Assembly (NCBI GenBank): GCA_037962975.1
Contig: CM075674.1
Location: 42,112,501-42,176,500, forward strand
Source of the DNA: Clitoria ternatea
Taxonomy: Eukaryota > Streptophyta > Magnoliopsida > Fabales > Fabaceae
DNA: 64,000 bases
Direction of reading: 5' to 3'
The notes under the pieces were generated by a model, which made no database searches, was not told the origin of the DNA, and saw nothing but the letters and a program-made list of their open reading frames with translations. The position numbers and the translations under genes were made by a program. Below, piece after piece: positions 24,601 through 36,096 of the stretch (position 1 is its first letter; each line of letters opens with the position of its first letter).

Positions 24601-25718
24601 CTCCTCCTTGTAACCATCTGTGCATGAAAGAATTTTGAGTTTCGATCCCCGAATCTGACCCAACTCTCTCTGGACTTCTGGAACCAAAGCAACTCTTCCT
24701 GAACAAGGATATCTTCATATTCCTTAGAGAGATATTTCTCCAACAAAATCAGGCTATGCCATTCCTCATGCTCCAACTGTTTCTGAACACCTCTAAGTCT
24801 GGTTTCCACCTGCTTTTTTCGAGCTATAATATTCCCAAAAACTTGTTTATTAAAAATTTCAGACCCCTGTTGAACAGATTTAAGCTTACAAGGAACATTA
24901 CCACTTCCAGCTCCCCAGGTATTTTTGAGAAGGTCCTCATACTGTGGATGGGTTGCCCAAGCTGCCTGAAAACGAAAGGGTCTTTTACCCGGACCCCCTG
25001 GAGACCCCCTACACCTTAACAAGATCGGGGAGTGGTCTGAGGCAACACGATCAAGATTCTCCACAAAACCCTCAGGAAACATGGTACGCCAAGGTATATC
25101 ACAGAGGGCACGATCAAGACGCTTGGACAAACGTTGTCTGATGCCAGCTGGACGAACCCAGGTAAACTTCTGACCAATACAACCCAAGTCTAGAAGATCA
25201 CATTTATCCATCATATTCAAGAACCCATCAGCAGCCACACGATTGAATTTCCCCCCTTTAACTTCGGATACATTGGTGACTTCATTAAAATCCCCTAGTA
25301 AAACCCAAGGGTACTGAATAGAGTTCCTTAGGAGCACCAGATAATCCCATAACAGCTTGCGCTCATAAAACTGAGGTTTAGCATAAACGGCAGAACACAT
25401 CCAAGTCTGGTTTCCTTGATTAATCTTCACTGTAACAATCTGTAAGTGAACATCAATGACTTCCACTTGACAAGGAGCCAGACTATTTGAGAGAATCCAG
25501 ATCCCACCACTATGACCCGAAGCCTCCATGATACCCTTCTTTTCAAATCCTATGTTCTTCCAAAAGATTTCTGCTCGTGAAAATTGACAATGAGTCTCAA
25601 GAATAATAAAAATATCAGGGTGATGTTTTTTAACTAATTCTCGAGCATAACGCCGTCCACGAGCATTCATAGCTCCATGAACATTCCATGCAATGATATT
25701 AAAAGGTGGACTGATCAT
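21666..25718 (-). pseudogene. LINE ORF2: endonuclease, reverse transcriptase, zinc-binding domain, RNase H (one in-frame stop)
   Basis: The ATG at 25718 was chosen because the frame upstream offers only a GTG. Domains in order: exonuclease-endonuclease-phosphatase fold (residues 1-240; NIIAWNVHGA, LLGDFNEV, SDHSPIL), reverse transcriptase (about 480-750; GSFIPGRGTKDNILI and catalytic FADD), the zinc-binding RT-associated domain (about 1015-1100; IWRLKIPEKFRFFIWQ) and RNase H (21666-22127; LNVDGS, AELRAL, KVDSMD). A TAG at 22149-22151 separates RNase H from the rest in the same frame. The 1189-residue part before it has endonuclease and RT intact, so target-primed reverse transcription may still be possible; loss of RNase H is the one clear lesion. 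Confidence 0.92.
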
Positions 25719-25745
25719 AGGCACTGAACTGTGGATCAGAAGACA

Positions 25746-27287
25746 TCAACAGGAAACCCCGTCTGGAGGCTTCTGCGTAAATACAAACATTTGTTCCTTA
25801 TCAGCAGAGCTGGTTCCTTGGTCACTATTAGAAGGGCACTGTGGATGGTTAGCGCCAAAAGAAAACATTGTTTCTTCATTATGGTGCAAACTAGTTGAGG
25901 AATTATCCTCCATTTTACGCAAACCATGCTGCTCCATCCCATAATCTCGTGCATGAATGCCTGGGCAGCTTGACGTGTGAGCACGGGTAGCCGTTGCTGG
26001 TCCTCTTGGTTTCATGTGCATGATAGGTGAGTTAGTAGGTGGATAAATATTAAATTCTCCTTGGTGCTGATCCAAGTCATCCATTGTTGTCCCCTGCATG
26101 TTTATGCGCGTAGATAATGGGAATGTTGGCTGACTATTTAAATTATCTTGGTGGAGATCCAAGTCACCTGCATGTGGACTGCTACCATGCGTTCTCTCCC
26201 TGCTCTCACGTGAAGGAGTTGGGTGTCTAGGCCTCTTGTAGCGCGTGGAAGGGATAGTGGTTTTCATGTGGTCACGTGAAGGACCATTAGAAAAGTGTTG
26301 AAAGGCTCCACTCATGCTGGTAGTGCCTGGTTTCCAGGACTCATTTTCCTTACTTAATGCAATAGTGTTTGGTTTTTTATTATTTCTTTTCACCACAATC
26401 CATTCCCCATGCGTTGATTCCGGCACCAAATTATTAGTTAATTCTGGATTAGCCTCTGCATTTTCCGGTTGAGCTACGTCGGGGGATTTCGCCAGAGCAT
26501 GATTTTCTTGTCTAACATCCGGGCACTGTCTCAACAGATGTCCGTATCTCCCACATGAAGAACAAAGGAGGTGTAGACCTTCATACTCTATCTTATACCA
26601 GATGTTCCTTAAGCAGAATTTACCTACTACTGGTTTATCAAGGTCTACTTCCACACACACCCGAGCAAAGCGGCCCCTTTCCATTTGTAAGGTGCGCATA
26701 TCCACCTTGTATGGAGTCCCAACTGCAGAAGCCAAAGTTAAAAGAACACTTTCGTTGTAAAATTCAAGACCCAACCCTGGGAACCGAATCCAAACAAGCG
26801 TTTTGTCTATCTTTGCTTGAGAAGCCACAAAATCAGGATGCCAATGCATAACTGAGAGGTAGTGATCAAAGATTAGCCAAGGACCCTCCATGATCACCCT
26901 CTCCTTTTCCTCAGCTACATCAAACTTGACCAGGAAGAAGCCATGCCCAACATCGATTAGATCAAACCCACCATTCAGTTTCCAAGTCTGTTGCAGTTTT
27001 CCTTTCATGAGAGCAAACCCAAGTGTCTTTCCTAGCAGTTTCACCACCAGACAATCCTTCCATGGTTGACAGAGACGCTGATAGTCATCTTCCTCCATGG
27101 TAAATCTGGGTAGCAATCTGTTATCATTATCGAGAGTCATGACTCCTCTCTTAATCAGATTCTCCACTGGTTGAGGGTCTCCAGTCGCCCTTCCCAGCAC
27201 CTTTTCTTTAAAAGAAACGCGTATGTCAGGCGGTTTGGGAGGTACCTGCCCTCTCCCACCACCAGCGCCAGCGTTGTCAACATTCAT
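25746..27287 (-). CDS. LINE ORF1 protein: DUF4283 domain and CCHC-type zinc knuckle
   Basis: The 513-residue protein starts at the ATG at 27287 (MNVDNAGAGG); the frame extends further only through the target duplication. Residues about 45-195 form the DUF4283 region typical of plant LINE and LINE-derived proteins (LVVKLLGKTLGFALMKGKL, WPWLIFDHY-like). A zinc knuckle follows (about residues 255-272; LLCSSCGRYGHLLRQC), then a Pro/His/Ser-rich low-complexity tail. It is expected to bind LINE RNA and package ORF2. The stop lies 27 bp before the ORF2 ATG, so both are probably translated from one RNA. No disruption seen. Confidence 0.88.
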   Translation of the reverse strand: MNVDNAGAGGGRGQVPPKPPDIRVSFKEKVLGRATGDPQPVENLIKRGVMTLDNDNRLLPRFTMEEDDYQRLCQPWKDCLVVKLLGKTLGFALMKGKLQQTWKLNGGFDLIDVGHGFFLVKFDVAEEKERVIMEGPWLIFDHYLSVMHWHPDFVASQAKIDKTLVWIRFPGLGLEFYNESVLLTLASAVGTPYKVDMRTLQMERGRFARVCVEVDLDKPVVGKFCLRNIWYKIEYEGLHLLCSSCGRYGHLLRQCPDVRQENHALAKSPDVAQPENAEANPELTNNLVPESTHGEWIVVKRNNKKPNTIALSKENESWKPGTTSMSGAFQHFSNGPSRDHMKTTIPSTRYKRPRHPTPSRESRERTHGSSPHAGDLDLHQDNLNSQPTFPLSTRINMQGTTMDDLDQHQGEFNIYPPTNSPIMHMKPRGPATATRAHTSSCPGIHARDYGMEQHGLRKMEDNSSTSLHHNEETMFSFGANHPQCPSNSDQGTSSADKEQMFVFTQKPPDGVSC

Positions 27288-27347
27288 TTCTTTGTATGAA
27301 AGGAGATATGTAATTGAAGGGAAATATGCATTACCCAAAACATGGTT

Positions 27348-28361
27348 AAACGTGACCTAAACTTAAAAATCATAATTTTCTCACTTGAGCCCACAATTTT
27401 AAACTGTTGCCTAAATTCATGCTAGTATTCTTATATACCCAATCATGCACTCAAGCCTTTATTTATACTTTCTACAATGAAAACTTTTTGGCTACCAAAA
27501 CTTTTTCTTTTTACCTTAATTGTACTGGAACATCCCGTCCTCCCTAGAAATTTGTGTCAAGAAAACAAAAAGTAACACGAATATCCTTAACAAAATCAAA
27601 TTAAAGGTGCACAATAAGAAAAATACAATTATAAAAAAAATCTGATTACACAAGCATCAAATAATTGTGTGACATTCCATTCTCAAGAGACAAGAAAAAT
27701 TCGGTACGTGTCTAACGGCATGTGTGGGTGCTGCAGATGGTAAAGAATGGTGCGGTCCACTTACATTACGCAGATATATATGATACAAAACTCTGATTTA
27801 TCTTAATAAGACAATTTAGTATTAAGACAATATATTAATATATTAATTTTAATAAAAAGAAATGCTGATATTTTATTTTTATTTTTATTTAAATTTGAAA
27901 ACATTTTAAAAAACAAAAATAAACATAAAAAATATTAAATATTTTTAAGTAGATGAATTTTGTTTTATAGATAAAAATACTTAAACATATTTTTTTATGT
28001 CTTATAAATAAAAAAGAAGAGAGTATATGTTTGGTAATTTAGTTATGCACATGTAAATAGAATTGGCTAATAATAATAATTAGTATTAATTTTATACATT
28101 GTTTTAAATATTTTTTTAATCAATCGATTAAAACGTTTCTGATGACCCAAAATTGAAAAATTAACCTAACTTGAAAATTAAATAAACACATACTCATTGT
28201 CGCATGCAAGCCGTATAGTGATGTTCACGCTCTGCTATCAAACAGTCACTTGGAAGTTTTTCTTTCTTTTTTTGGTCGGACTTGGAAGCTTCAACACACA
28301 CCATGCCACCCTCGGTTTCTAGTATAATGCAACGTATCACACACAAAATCCAGATCTGATC
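27348..28361. other. Non-coding DNA between the LINE and the integrated virus
   Basis: The first 60 bp (27348-27410) carry AAACTGTTGCC and GCCCACAATTTTAAAC phrases matching the CACTA-like DNA left of the LINE. The rest is A+T-rich, with no gene. A T-rich tract lies at about 28259-28278. Confidence 0.6.
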
Positions 28362-28503
28362 TAATGTACCCATGGACCTAAATCTTTATTTTAGCAGATA
28401 TGTTATAGGTTTATAAGTGATATTTATTGATAAATTAGGTACAGGTAACATGGCAATCCGCTTAAATTCAAATTCATGTACAGGTTTCCTATAAAATTCT
28501 GGC
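28362..28503 (-). repeat. Direct repeat of viral leader sequence (partner 28680-28821)
   Basis: About 142 bp here repeat 28680-28821 with a few substitutions, then similarity stops at ATAAAATTCTGG in both. Between the copies (28504-28679) lies a second copy of the primer site and start of ORF1. Read in viral sense, ORF1 breaks off after about 37 codons and jumps back into leader sequence. This is a rearranged junction at the left edge of the integration. Confidence 0.88.
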
Positions 28504-28622
28504 ATTATAAAATGTAGGTATAATTCTTATAGAGTAATTATCAGCAAATACTTGTATCTCACGTCCATTAAGTCCTAAATATTTGTAATCGTTAACTCTA
28601 GGGTTATCAGTTAAAGGCTTTC

Positions 28623-28877
28623 CTACTCCCCCCACTTATGGACAGGCTCTGATACCAGTTTTATTAGCTCAGAGGTTAATAATGTATCTATGGACCTAAA
28701 TCTTAATTTTAGCAGATATGTTATAGGTTTATAAGTGATATTTATTGATAAATTAGGTACAGGTAACATGACAATCCGCTTAAATTCAAATTCATGTACA
28801 GGTTTCCTATAAAATTCTGGAAATTCATTATGAAATGCTTCTGAATGATCATCAATATTAGGAATAAAATTATTCAT
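28623..28877 (-). CDS. Viral leader ORF (84 codons) overlapping the primer binding site
   Basis: It starts at an ATG (MNNFIPNIDDHSEAFHNEFP) and ends at a TAG just past the tRNA-Met site. It lies between the presumed RNA start (near 29050) and ORF1. ORF1 has no ATG near its beginning, and the two frames meet at a run of six G, so this small ORF might feed ORF1 by frameshifting or reinitiation. No homologue recognised. It could simply be a leader small ORF, which caulimovirid RNAs commonly have. Confidence 0.5.
   Translation of the reverse strand: MNNFIPNIDDHSEAFHNEFPEFYRKPVHEFEFKRIVMLPVPNLSINITYKPITYLLKLRFRSIDTLLTSELIKLVSEPVHKWGE
28645..28657 (-). promoter_or_regulatory. Primer binding site, tRNA-Met type (left copy)
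   Basis: Minus strand TGGTATCAGAGCC, complementary to the 3' end of plant initiator tRNA-Met and standard for Caulimoviridae. It marks the conventional genome origin and is the left of two copies. Confidence 0.93.
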
Positions 28878-29076
28878 CTTAAAATTCTGGAAAGTAAAAG
28901 ATAATACACGAATTCAGAGGAATTAAAGCTTTAAAAGGAAGTTACTTACAATAGTTCTGAAGAGTACAACGATTAGCAAAACACAAAACACAAATCTTTG
29001 AGAAAGGAAATTTTGCAAAGAACACAAAGAGAGAAAAGAGGATAGAAGGCGATGCTTTTGCTCTTCTATCGATTCC

Positions 29077-29272
29077 TTATTTATAATACAAGGTAAGGAG
29101 CCTTCATAATGTGTTATCTTATCCTTTTACTATGGATGTCCTCTTGCCGACAATTTCTATTGGCGGAGCACTTGTCCTTTCTTTTACTGTGGCTTGCCGA
29201 CAATTTCTATTGGTGTAGCACTTCTTTTTACTTTCTATCTTTTTTCGTTTTCTGCCGACACTTCTGATTGGC
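29077..29272 (-). promoter_or_regulatory. Viral pregenomic RNA promoter with triplicated upstream motif
   Basis: A minus-strand TATA box (TATAAATAAG, 29077-29086) lies about 200 bp before the leader ORF. Upstream are three copies of a motif read on the plus strand as GCCGACAATTTCTATTGG: 29146-29163, 29196-29213 and a weaker one at 29254-29272. Each contains CCAAT on the viral strand. The spacings are 50 and 58 bp. The arrangement resembles the repeated enhancer boxes of plant pararetrovirus promoters; function is inferred. Confidence 0.65.
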
Positions 29273-29377
29273 TTAAAAAGTATTGTGGTAAGAAACTTAA
29301 CTTTACTTTGTTTATCAGTATGGTAAATTATCATTTAACTTTACTTTAATATTTACTCAAATATTGTTTGGGGAGAT

Positions 29378-30589
29378 TTACTCATATATTCCGTAGCACA
29401 TATCTTCATTCTCTTGAAGCTCATTTTGTGAAAATAATTCTTCATCTACTGGAGGGATTGACGATCCGGAAGAAGGAGTTTTTGCCTTTCCTAAGGTCTT
29501 TTGCCACTCTTCTATAGACGAAGCTGCTGCTAGTTCTGCCATAATTCTCTGTTTCTCAGCTAGAAAGCTGGACGTTGTTCCGGCCTTAATAGTTGGTGAG
29601 ACGGGAATGGGAGTGTTAATCTGACAAAGTCTTATCCATTCTTTAACATTTTCTGGTGATACTAGAGCAACATTAAATTTTACCCACCATTTAACTTTAA
29701 TGGTTCTACTTAAAACTTGAAGCTTAAATAGTTCTTCCGAATTTATAGTTGAGTATTCCCATAACAAAATCCAAGTGATCCCTTGATTGGCCACAAATGA
29801 TATTAGCCGGTATCCTTCAACAAAAGTAGTATTGTCTTTAGAATATTGATAACTCTTAAGGACTTCTGCAGGAAAATTTTTTATAACGGGCCCTAGTTCA
29901 TAGAACCATTTCATGAACCACCTAGGAAATTTTAAAGATATTCCCCTTTTGAACCAAACGAACTATGAATGAGTGTCTGGTCTAATCCACAGGAAAGTAT
30001 GCCATGCCTTAACATAGTCATGGTAGCTGAAACTTTTTGGGAGAAATTCTCTAGAAAATTCTCGGTGCTCGGTGGGGTGTTTTCCCCATTCTTTTTTAGA
30101 GAGTACTTTGCAAATTTTAAATTTTGAAAAGGAAATCAAACTTTCTTGTTCCTTATCAAAGTGATGTTGTAGTTCTATAGACCCAGTGTCTACTAGGATG
30201 AATTCGTAGAAAGCCCGCTTCTTTTCTTCAGACTCAAGAATAAAATGATTAGGAAATAAATTTGCTCGGGCTATTTCTTTAGGACTTGGGCGAAGTTCTT
30301 CTTTTTCTGGTATTAAAATGGGAAGCTTAATTGGTTTTTCAATATAATCATCAGGATTTATAAACGGTGTCTTTTCGGTGAGGTCAGATGGTCTTATAAG
30401 TGCAGAACTTAGAAAGGAAGATTGTATTCCTAATGGTGAACTTTTTACTATTTGTGCTGAGGTTTTAATGGGTGTTTGAGGACTTAATGATATCTTAGAG
30501 GTGGAAAATGAAAGTGGTAATACTCTTTTAGGAGAGCCGTAATTATCACTGGTCAGGGCTACAATTTTTCCTTTTCCTTTATCAGTCAT
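29378..30589 (-). pseudogene. Last viral ORF, unknown function, one in-frame stop
   Basis: The frame opens at ATG 30589 (MTDKGKGKIVALTSDN) and ends at 29378, about 404 codons, with a TAG at 29963-29965 after which the same frame resumes. The first half is Ser/Pro/Lys-rich; the second is Trp-rich (WILLWEYS, KVKWWVKFN) and ends with an acidic tail. Its place after pol corresponds to ORF VI (transactivator/inclusion protein) of caulimoviruses, but I do not recognise the transactivator motif. Similar Trp-rich frames follow caulimovirid pol in some plant genomes. Function unknown. Confidence 0.6.
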
Positions 30590-30696
30590 GATGAGGTTCC
30601 TGAAGAAATTCTCTGGTTAAATAATCAGGTAGTGAATTCTTTTCCTCCCTTAATATGTTCGATAGTAAAATCAAAACAGGAAAGTAAAGACTGCCA

Positions 30697-32664
30697 TCAA
30701 GCAAAAATATGTTTAGAAATTAAATTGTGAACATCTTTTTCAAATACCGAAGAAGCAGATTTACAATCAGTTCTGATTAGAAATCTTTTTAGGAATAAAT
30801 CATCTTGAAATTTTAATGTACATAAAACGATAAAAAGAATTTCTTTTTTAACAGTTGAATATTTTTGTTGAGCGGAATGCCATATTCCTGAGTGATACCT
30901 TACAATTTGTTCATTAGATGACCCCGGGAGCTTTTGTTTTAGTACTCCTCCATATCCTTCCTCGGAGGCATCTGTTTCTAAAATGAGTTCTGCTTCTGGG
31001 TTTGGTATTCCCAAACATGGTATTTTTCGTACTAAGGTTTTAACTTTCTTAACTATCTGGGTCATTTCGTCATTCCATTGTGGGGCATCTTTTCTTAATC
31101 GCTTATATAAAGGTGCACAAATGGTATGGATGTTTGGTAGAAATTCTGCTATATAATTTAGGCATCCTAAAAATCTTTGAAGTTGTTTTTTATCCTTAAT
31201 TTCATCGGGAAACTTTTCTGCAAATTCTAATGATCTTTGAATAGGTATAATGGTTTCTTGGTATATCTCATATCCTAAAAATCTAATTTTTGTTTGAAAA
31301 AGCTTAACCTTTTTAGCTGACACAACTAATCCATTTTCTTTTATTATTTTGATAAATTTTTCTAAATGTTGAATATGTTGATTTATAGTTCTTGAGAATA
31401 TTAATACATCATCTAAGTATACTATAGAGAATTCCATGTAGGGGTAAAATATATCATTCATAATGTTTTAAAATTCACTGGGAGCATTTTTTAATCCTTG
31501 AGGCATAACATTCCATACATAATGCCCAAAGGGTACAACAAAAGTTATTTTATATTTATCTTCTTCTTTTATAGATATTTGATAATATCCTGATTTCATG
31601 TCAAATTTTGAGAATATCATTGCTTTATTCAATCTCTTAATTAAATCAATCTTACTAGGTAATGGATATCTTATCCATTTTAAGACCTTGTTTAATGGCT
31701 TATAGTTTATTACTAATCTAGGCGCTCCTCTTTCTTGTTCAGATGCGTTCATTACATAAAATCCCGAACAACTCCAAGGGGACTTAGAGGGCCTTACTAG
31801 TCCTTTATCTAAATATTCTTGTATCTCTTTTTTACAATATTCTAAATATTGTTGATTCATATTTATTGCTCTTTCCTTAGTTGGTATCTTGGTTTCGTCA
31901 AACCCTTCTATATAAGGAAGTATAATTTCATACTTTTTTCTTTCCCAAAAGGCTATAGGATTTACCTCACAAATTTCTCTTTCTATGGTTTTTTGTATGT
32001 TGATAATGATCTCTTTTATTTTTTGATTTTTTAACTGATTTTCTATTCGTTTATATTTTATTTCTTTATTGAGCATTTGTATTTGCTTTGTTTTTCTAGT
32101 TATTAAATTAACTTCTTTAACAACCTTTTCTTGTAAAATATTTAGTTCCCTAAATTTTGGAGGCCTTATAAATTCAAAACATATTTCTCGTCCTAAGGCA
32201 TTAGACACTAGTCCAACCTCAGTAACTTTAAAAGCATAGAGCAAAGTCAAAAAAGGAGTTCCTAGAATTAAAGAGTTTGTCATATTTTTTACTAATACAA
32301 ATGAAGTATTGTAACAAATTTTTTCTTTACAAATTTTTACATTTGAGAGTTTATATTGAATGTTCATCTTTGTTCCATTAGCGCTGCTTACTCCTTCGGT
32401 AGTTTTTTCGTAATATTGGGTAGGTATTAATCCTTCTTGTATATAATTTATGTCTGCTCCTGAATCTATTAAGGCTATCATATCAAAGATTTGCTCATGC
32501 ACTACTATTTTCACCTCTACTAGCCACTTATGAGATGTAATTAAACTTAGTAAATTTATATACCCAAGGTCTTCAGTTTGAGAAGTACTCGCTTGATTCT
32601 CTTGGTGTTTTAGAATCTTTTCTCCTTCTAATTGGATCACCCTATATTCTAGGGCAATTTCTGA
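30697..32664 (-). pseudogene. Viral protease, reverse transcriptase and RNase H
   Basis: The frame is open from 32664 to 30697 except for one TAA at 31468-31470. It holds a retropepsin-like protease (IDSGAD, near 32460), reverse transcriptase (FDMKSGYYQI near 31600; catalytic YLDD near 31410) and RNase H (ETDASEEGYGG near 30970; RTDCKSA). The TAA lies about 60 bases upstream of the YLDD motif, so RT is cut in the middle. A TGA closes the frame at 30697 before the RNase H end, and a frame disruption follows. No ATG lies near the 5' end, so an upstream lesion or translation coupled to the coat protein is likely. There is no integrase, as expected of a pararetrovirus. Confidence 0.92.
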
Positions 32665-32677
32665 TTATTTTAATTCA

Positions 32678-34324
32678 TTAATTTCTTTTTTCAATAATCT
32701 TACCTCTTCTTGTAAATCTTTTATAGAAATTTGTGTTTTTAAACATATCTCTCATTTCTATAGGCTCTACTACTTGCATCCTATGTTTTTCATCTTTTGA
32801 AACCAAGTCATTTAATTGAGAGATAAATTCTGTCTTTAAAGGAGAATCCTCAAGTTTATCAATAATAGATATTAGAGTAGACGTTTGATCTTTAGTTATT
32901 ACATTAATGTCTATTGTACAATTAGAACAGGAACATAATCCTGGACCTAAGCATTCATCTGCCTCTTCTTCGCTTATTGACGAAGATAGAGAAGATTGCT
33001 CTAGTTGGTATAAGTGGTCCTCTTCTATTTCTGATTCTATCTCTTCTTCTTCTTCAGGTTCAGAATGAATTAGTACATTTATTAAACTTTCTTTAATTTT
33101 CTCATCTATTTCTAAAGCATTTATTTTTTGCTGTACCCTACAATTATTAGCGGTATGGCCTCTTCTACCACACTTCTAGCAAGTTATGGTCCTTTTCTTT
33201 TTAGCTCCTTTCCAATTCCATATATTAGAGTTATTAGCCGGAGTTGATTGTTCTCTTTTTACTTCAGGCTTTTTATAAGGTTTTCTAAAATTCTTAGACC
33301 TATTCATATTGGGTCGAGGATATTGGGCTGTTGCTCGCTTTGATTCCTTTCTTTTTGTTCTTTTTCTTTGGGCACTAGGTGCTAGAATAGGTTCTATCCC
33401 GTACTGTGAGCAAAAGGTGCCTGCTTCTCTTTTGTCTATAGCACTTTCTTTCTTGATTTTATTCTGTAACTTAAAATCTGTGCATACTTGTATTCCTGTG
33501 TCTATTATACAATTATGTAATTGCCCATAAGATAAAAATTTATAATCTGTTTCTCCAAAATCTCTTTTTATAGTCATTTTAACTTTTTCTGAAAATAGAC
33601 GGGGAAGACCAGATATGAATTTTTCTTTCCAAATACTTGCCCCTCCATCTTCTCTTAAGGTTACCTTAGATAAGAAAGTATCTTTATACCATCTATAATC
33701 TGACATAGTTGGACATCTAAGATTTAGTAATTGAGTTAACACTCTTTCTTTGAACTTATGTGGATCCCCTATGAATCCGTTTAATATAGAATAAGCTAAG
33801 GTAGTCATTGAATCTGACTCTCCAGTCTCCACCTTTATACTTTCTAATATCAATGTCCTATCTTCTTGAGACAATAAGTTATCCCACCATCCTTTTAACA
33901 TTCCTGTAAATCCTTGAACTATTAACATAGTGACTTCTTTTGGTGGCATTCCTTTAGACTTATAGGCAGTACAACACATGGCCATATTATTTATCATATC
34001 TAGAATAGTTTGTTCACTTAGTCCATCTATATTCCATTCTACTAAATCTGTTCCACTATAGTTCATATTGGTTAGCTCGGCTCTTTCTTCAAATTGAACA
34101 TCCGCGTAGGTTGGCCGAGGATAATAATTTCTTAATGTAGGGTAGATTCTAGATTGCTATCCCATCCGTATTTTATTCACTATCATATGATCTTTTTCTA
34201 GTGTATTTACATTGAGATTTTTAATCTGTTCTTTGAGTTTTTCTATTTCTATATCAGTTGTACTTTTAATTCTTACTGAACTTAAGGGTAAAGTATCATA
34301 TTTGTGTATAGGGTTTTTTAACAT
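32678..34324 (-). pseudogene. Viral coat protein with CCHC knuckle, two in-frame stops
   Basis: The ATG at 34324 overlaps the movement-protein stop (ATGTTAA), a compact viral arrangement that fixes this start. The frame is 549 codons with TAGs at 34157-34159 and 33176-33178. The central part matches a caulimovirid capsid (WKEKFISGLPRLFSEKV; GWWDNLL), followed by a Lys/Arg-rich stretch. The zinc knuckle lies at about 33130-33185, and the second stop falls inside it. The tail is strongly acidic (runs of Glu, 32990-33080), as in other caulimovirid capsids. Confidence 0.88.
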
Positions 34325-35901
34325 CGAGGTGGATTCATACCTGTTTCTATTCTAGTTAATTGTTTACCTATAGTATTTAAAACTGTGTTTGAGAAATTTA
34401 ATTGTTGGTGTATCTTTTTAATATCCTTTTTATCTATGGGAGTATTTTCATTTTCAACTTGCTTAAAGGGAACACCTTCTACTTCTAGCCCAGTTGATAC
34501 TGGGATCTTAATACCTTCTAAAGGGGGATATTCTGATTCTATATGAGTATTATTTATTGTTTTCCAGGAGGTATTTAACTTAGTTATCGGGCATATTTGA
34601 TCTTTTTTACTTTTATTATAATAGGTAAAGAACCAATAAAAAAAATACTTATTTATCTCGGTTTCTTCTAATTCTTTATAAAATAGTTCTCTAAAGGATA
34701 TTATTTGTTGCGTAGAAAATGTGGAAAAATACCAATCTCTTAATGGTTTATTATATTCTGCATTAAAGTCTTCCCTTATCCAATCTTTATCTATAACAAA
34801 TTTATCTTCTTTATTTAAAGTATTTAATACTTGTGATCTAGTAGGCGAGTAGTTTGGAGAATCTGATTTTGTAGAATCCTGATATATAGGTTTTACTACA
34901 TTAGGAGAGTTGTGCATTATTCCTCTTATGTCTAAATTTATGGTAGACCCATCTATAGAGTGCCTAGAAGATTCTGTCTTAAGGACTTGAGGATTTGTTT
35001 TAGAGGTTAATGATCGATTCATTCTTATTCGTATATCAGATCCCTCTCTTACTATTTCTCTGATTAAGGTATTTTTTATTTTTTCTGGTTTTAGAATATT
35101 TTCAATTTTCCATTCCTTTGGTAAATTATTAATAATATCCTTATGAGTTATTCTTTTAGGTGGTGTAATGATTTGAGATTTTCTTAGGTTTGCCTCAATT
35201 AAAATGGTCTCACTTTTATCCGTGGATTTTAAGGCCTTAAAATTATAATTAATTTTAGAAACTTTATAATAGACTCTATATATTACATTATATGGACTAG
35301 CATCTTCTTTTACTACATCTAAGGATTTTATATATAATTTTATAGCGTTAGGGGTATATTCATTTCTTATATCCATTGAAAAGTTAGGGTAATAATTAAA
35401 GAAGGCAGGTCCATCATACAGATTAGTTTCTAATACCGCCATTAACGAATCTTCAATTCTTTTTATTCTCTCATCTCTTAACATTATTAGAACTGGAGAA
35501 TCAATTCCTAACATATAATTTGGTTTTGCAACTACTTGGATTAATCCTAGATGAATAAAATTAAATCCCTTACTTATGTGTTTATCAATCATTTCTTTTT
35601 CTAAGATGTTTCGTTCTAAATTTGCCTCTGTACCAGGGTAGCTATATTCTAACATATGTATTTCTTCATTAGGATTAAAATTCCATAAATTCTATCGTTT
35701 ATAAACTTGATCCTTTTTTATTAGGGGGATTGACCAGCTATGAAATGAGTTTTCCATTTTAGCTATTTCAAGTTCTTTTGTAGTAATATTATTATAAGTA
35801 GCTAAGGTTGAAGAACTAGGTTGATCTTCACTCTCTCTAATAACCATTCTATCCTTTTTCTTTAGATTTAGATCGCTCAAAGTTCTTAATAAACTAGCCA
35901 T
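34318..35901 (-). pseudogene. Viral movement protein (30K family), one in-frame stop
   Basis: The frame opens at ATG 35901 and ends in TAA at 34318; a TAG at 35692-35694 interrupts it and the frame then resumes. The core of about 200 residues after the stop (FIHLGLIQV, IDSPVLIMLRDERI, DGPAFFNYYPNFS) is the caulimovirid cell-to-cell movement domain that modifies plasmodesmata. The C-terminal half is polar, with a short heptad-like end that could contact the capsid. The residues before the stop are an N-terminal extension. Confidence 0.88.
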
Positions 35902-36096
35902 TTTAGATCACTAGAATGTTCACTTCTTTGCTGACCAACGGACTCACGACCTCAAAAGGTTTTACTGTCGGGACCACAAATACTCTCAAAACCTCTCTAA
36001 AGATTAAAATAGATAGTTTAGAAATTATTTGAGTTTTCTTTATCTAAAATAAAAGTGTAGAATAATTACTAACAAGATCTTTCTCTAGTAATTCTC

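Larger units (their letters stand above)
21632..27332 (-). mobile_element. Nearly intact L1-type LINE with 15-bp target duplication
   Basis: The minus-strand element is about 5.7 kb. Its 3' end is an oligo(A) tail (plus-strand T run from 21632), and it is flanked by the duplication ACCCAAAACATGGTT at 21617-21631 and 27333-27347. ORF1 (25746-27287) and ORF2 (22149-25718) are uninterrupted, and an RNase H domain continues in the ORF2 frame after one stop. Only about 45 bp separate the 5' edge from the ORF1 ATG, so the promoter region is short or the 5' end slightly truncated. The 3' untranslated region is also very short (about 30 bp). Confidence 0.92.
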
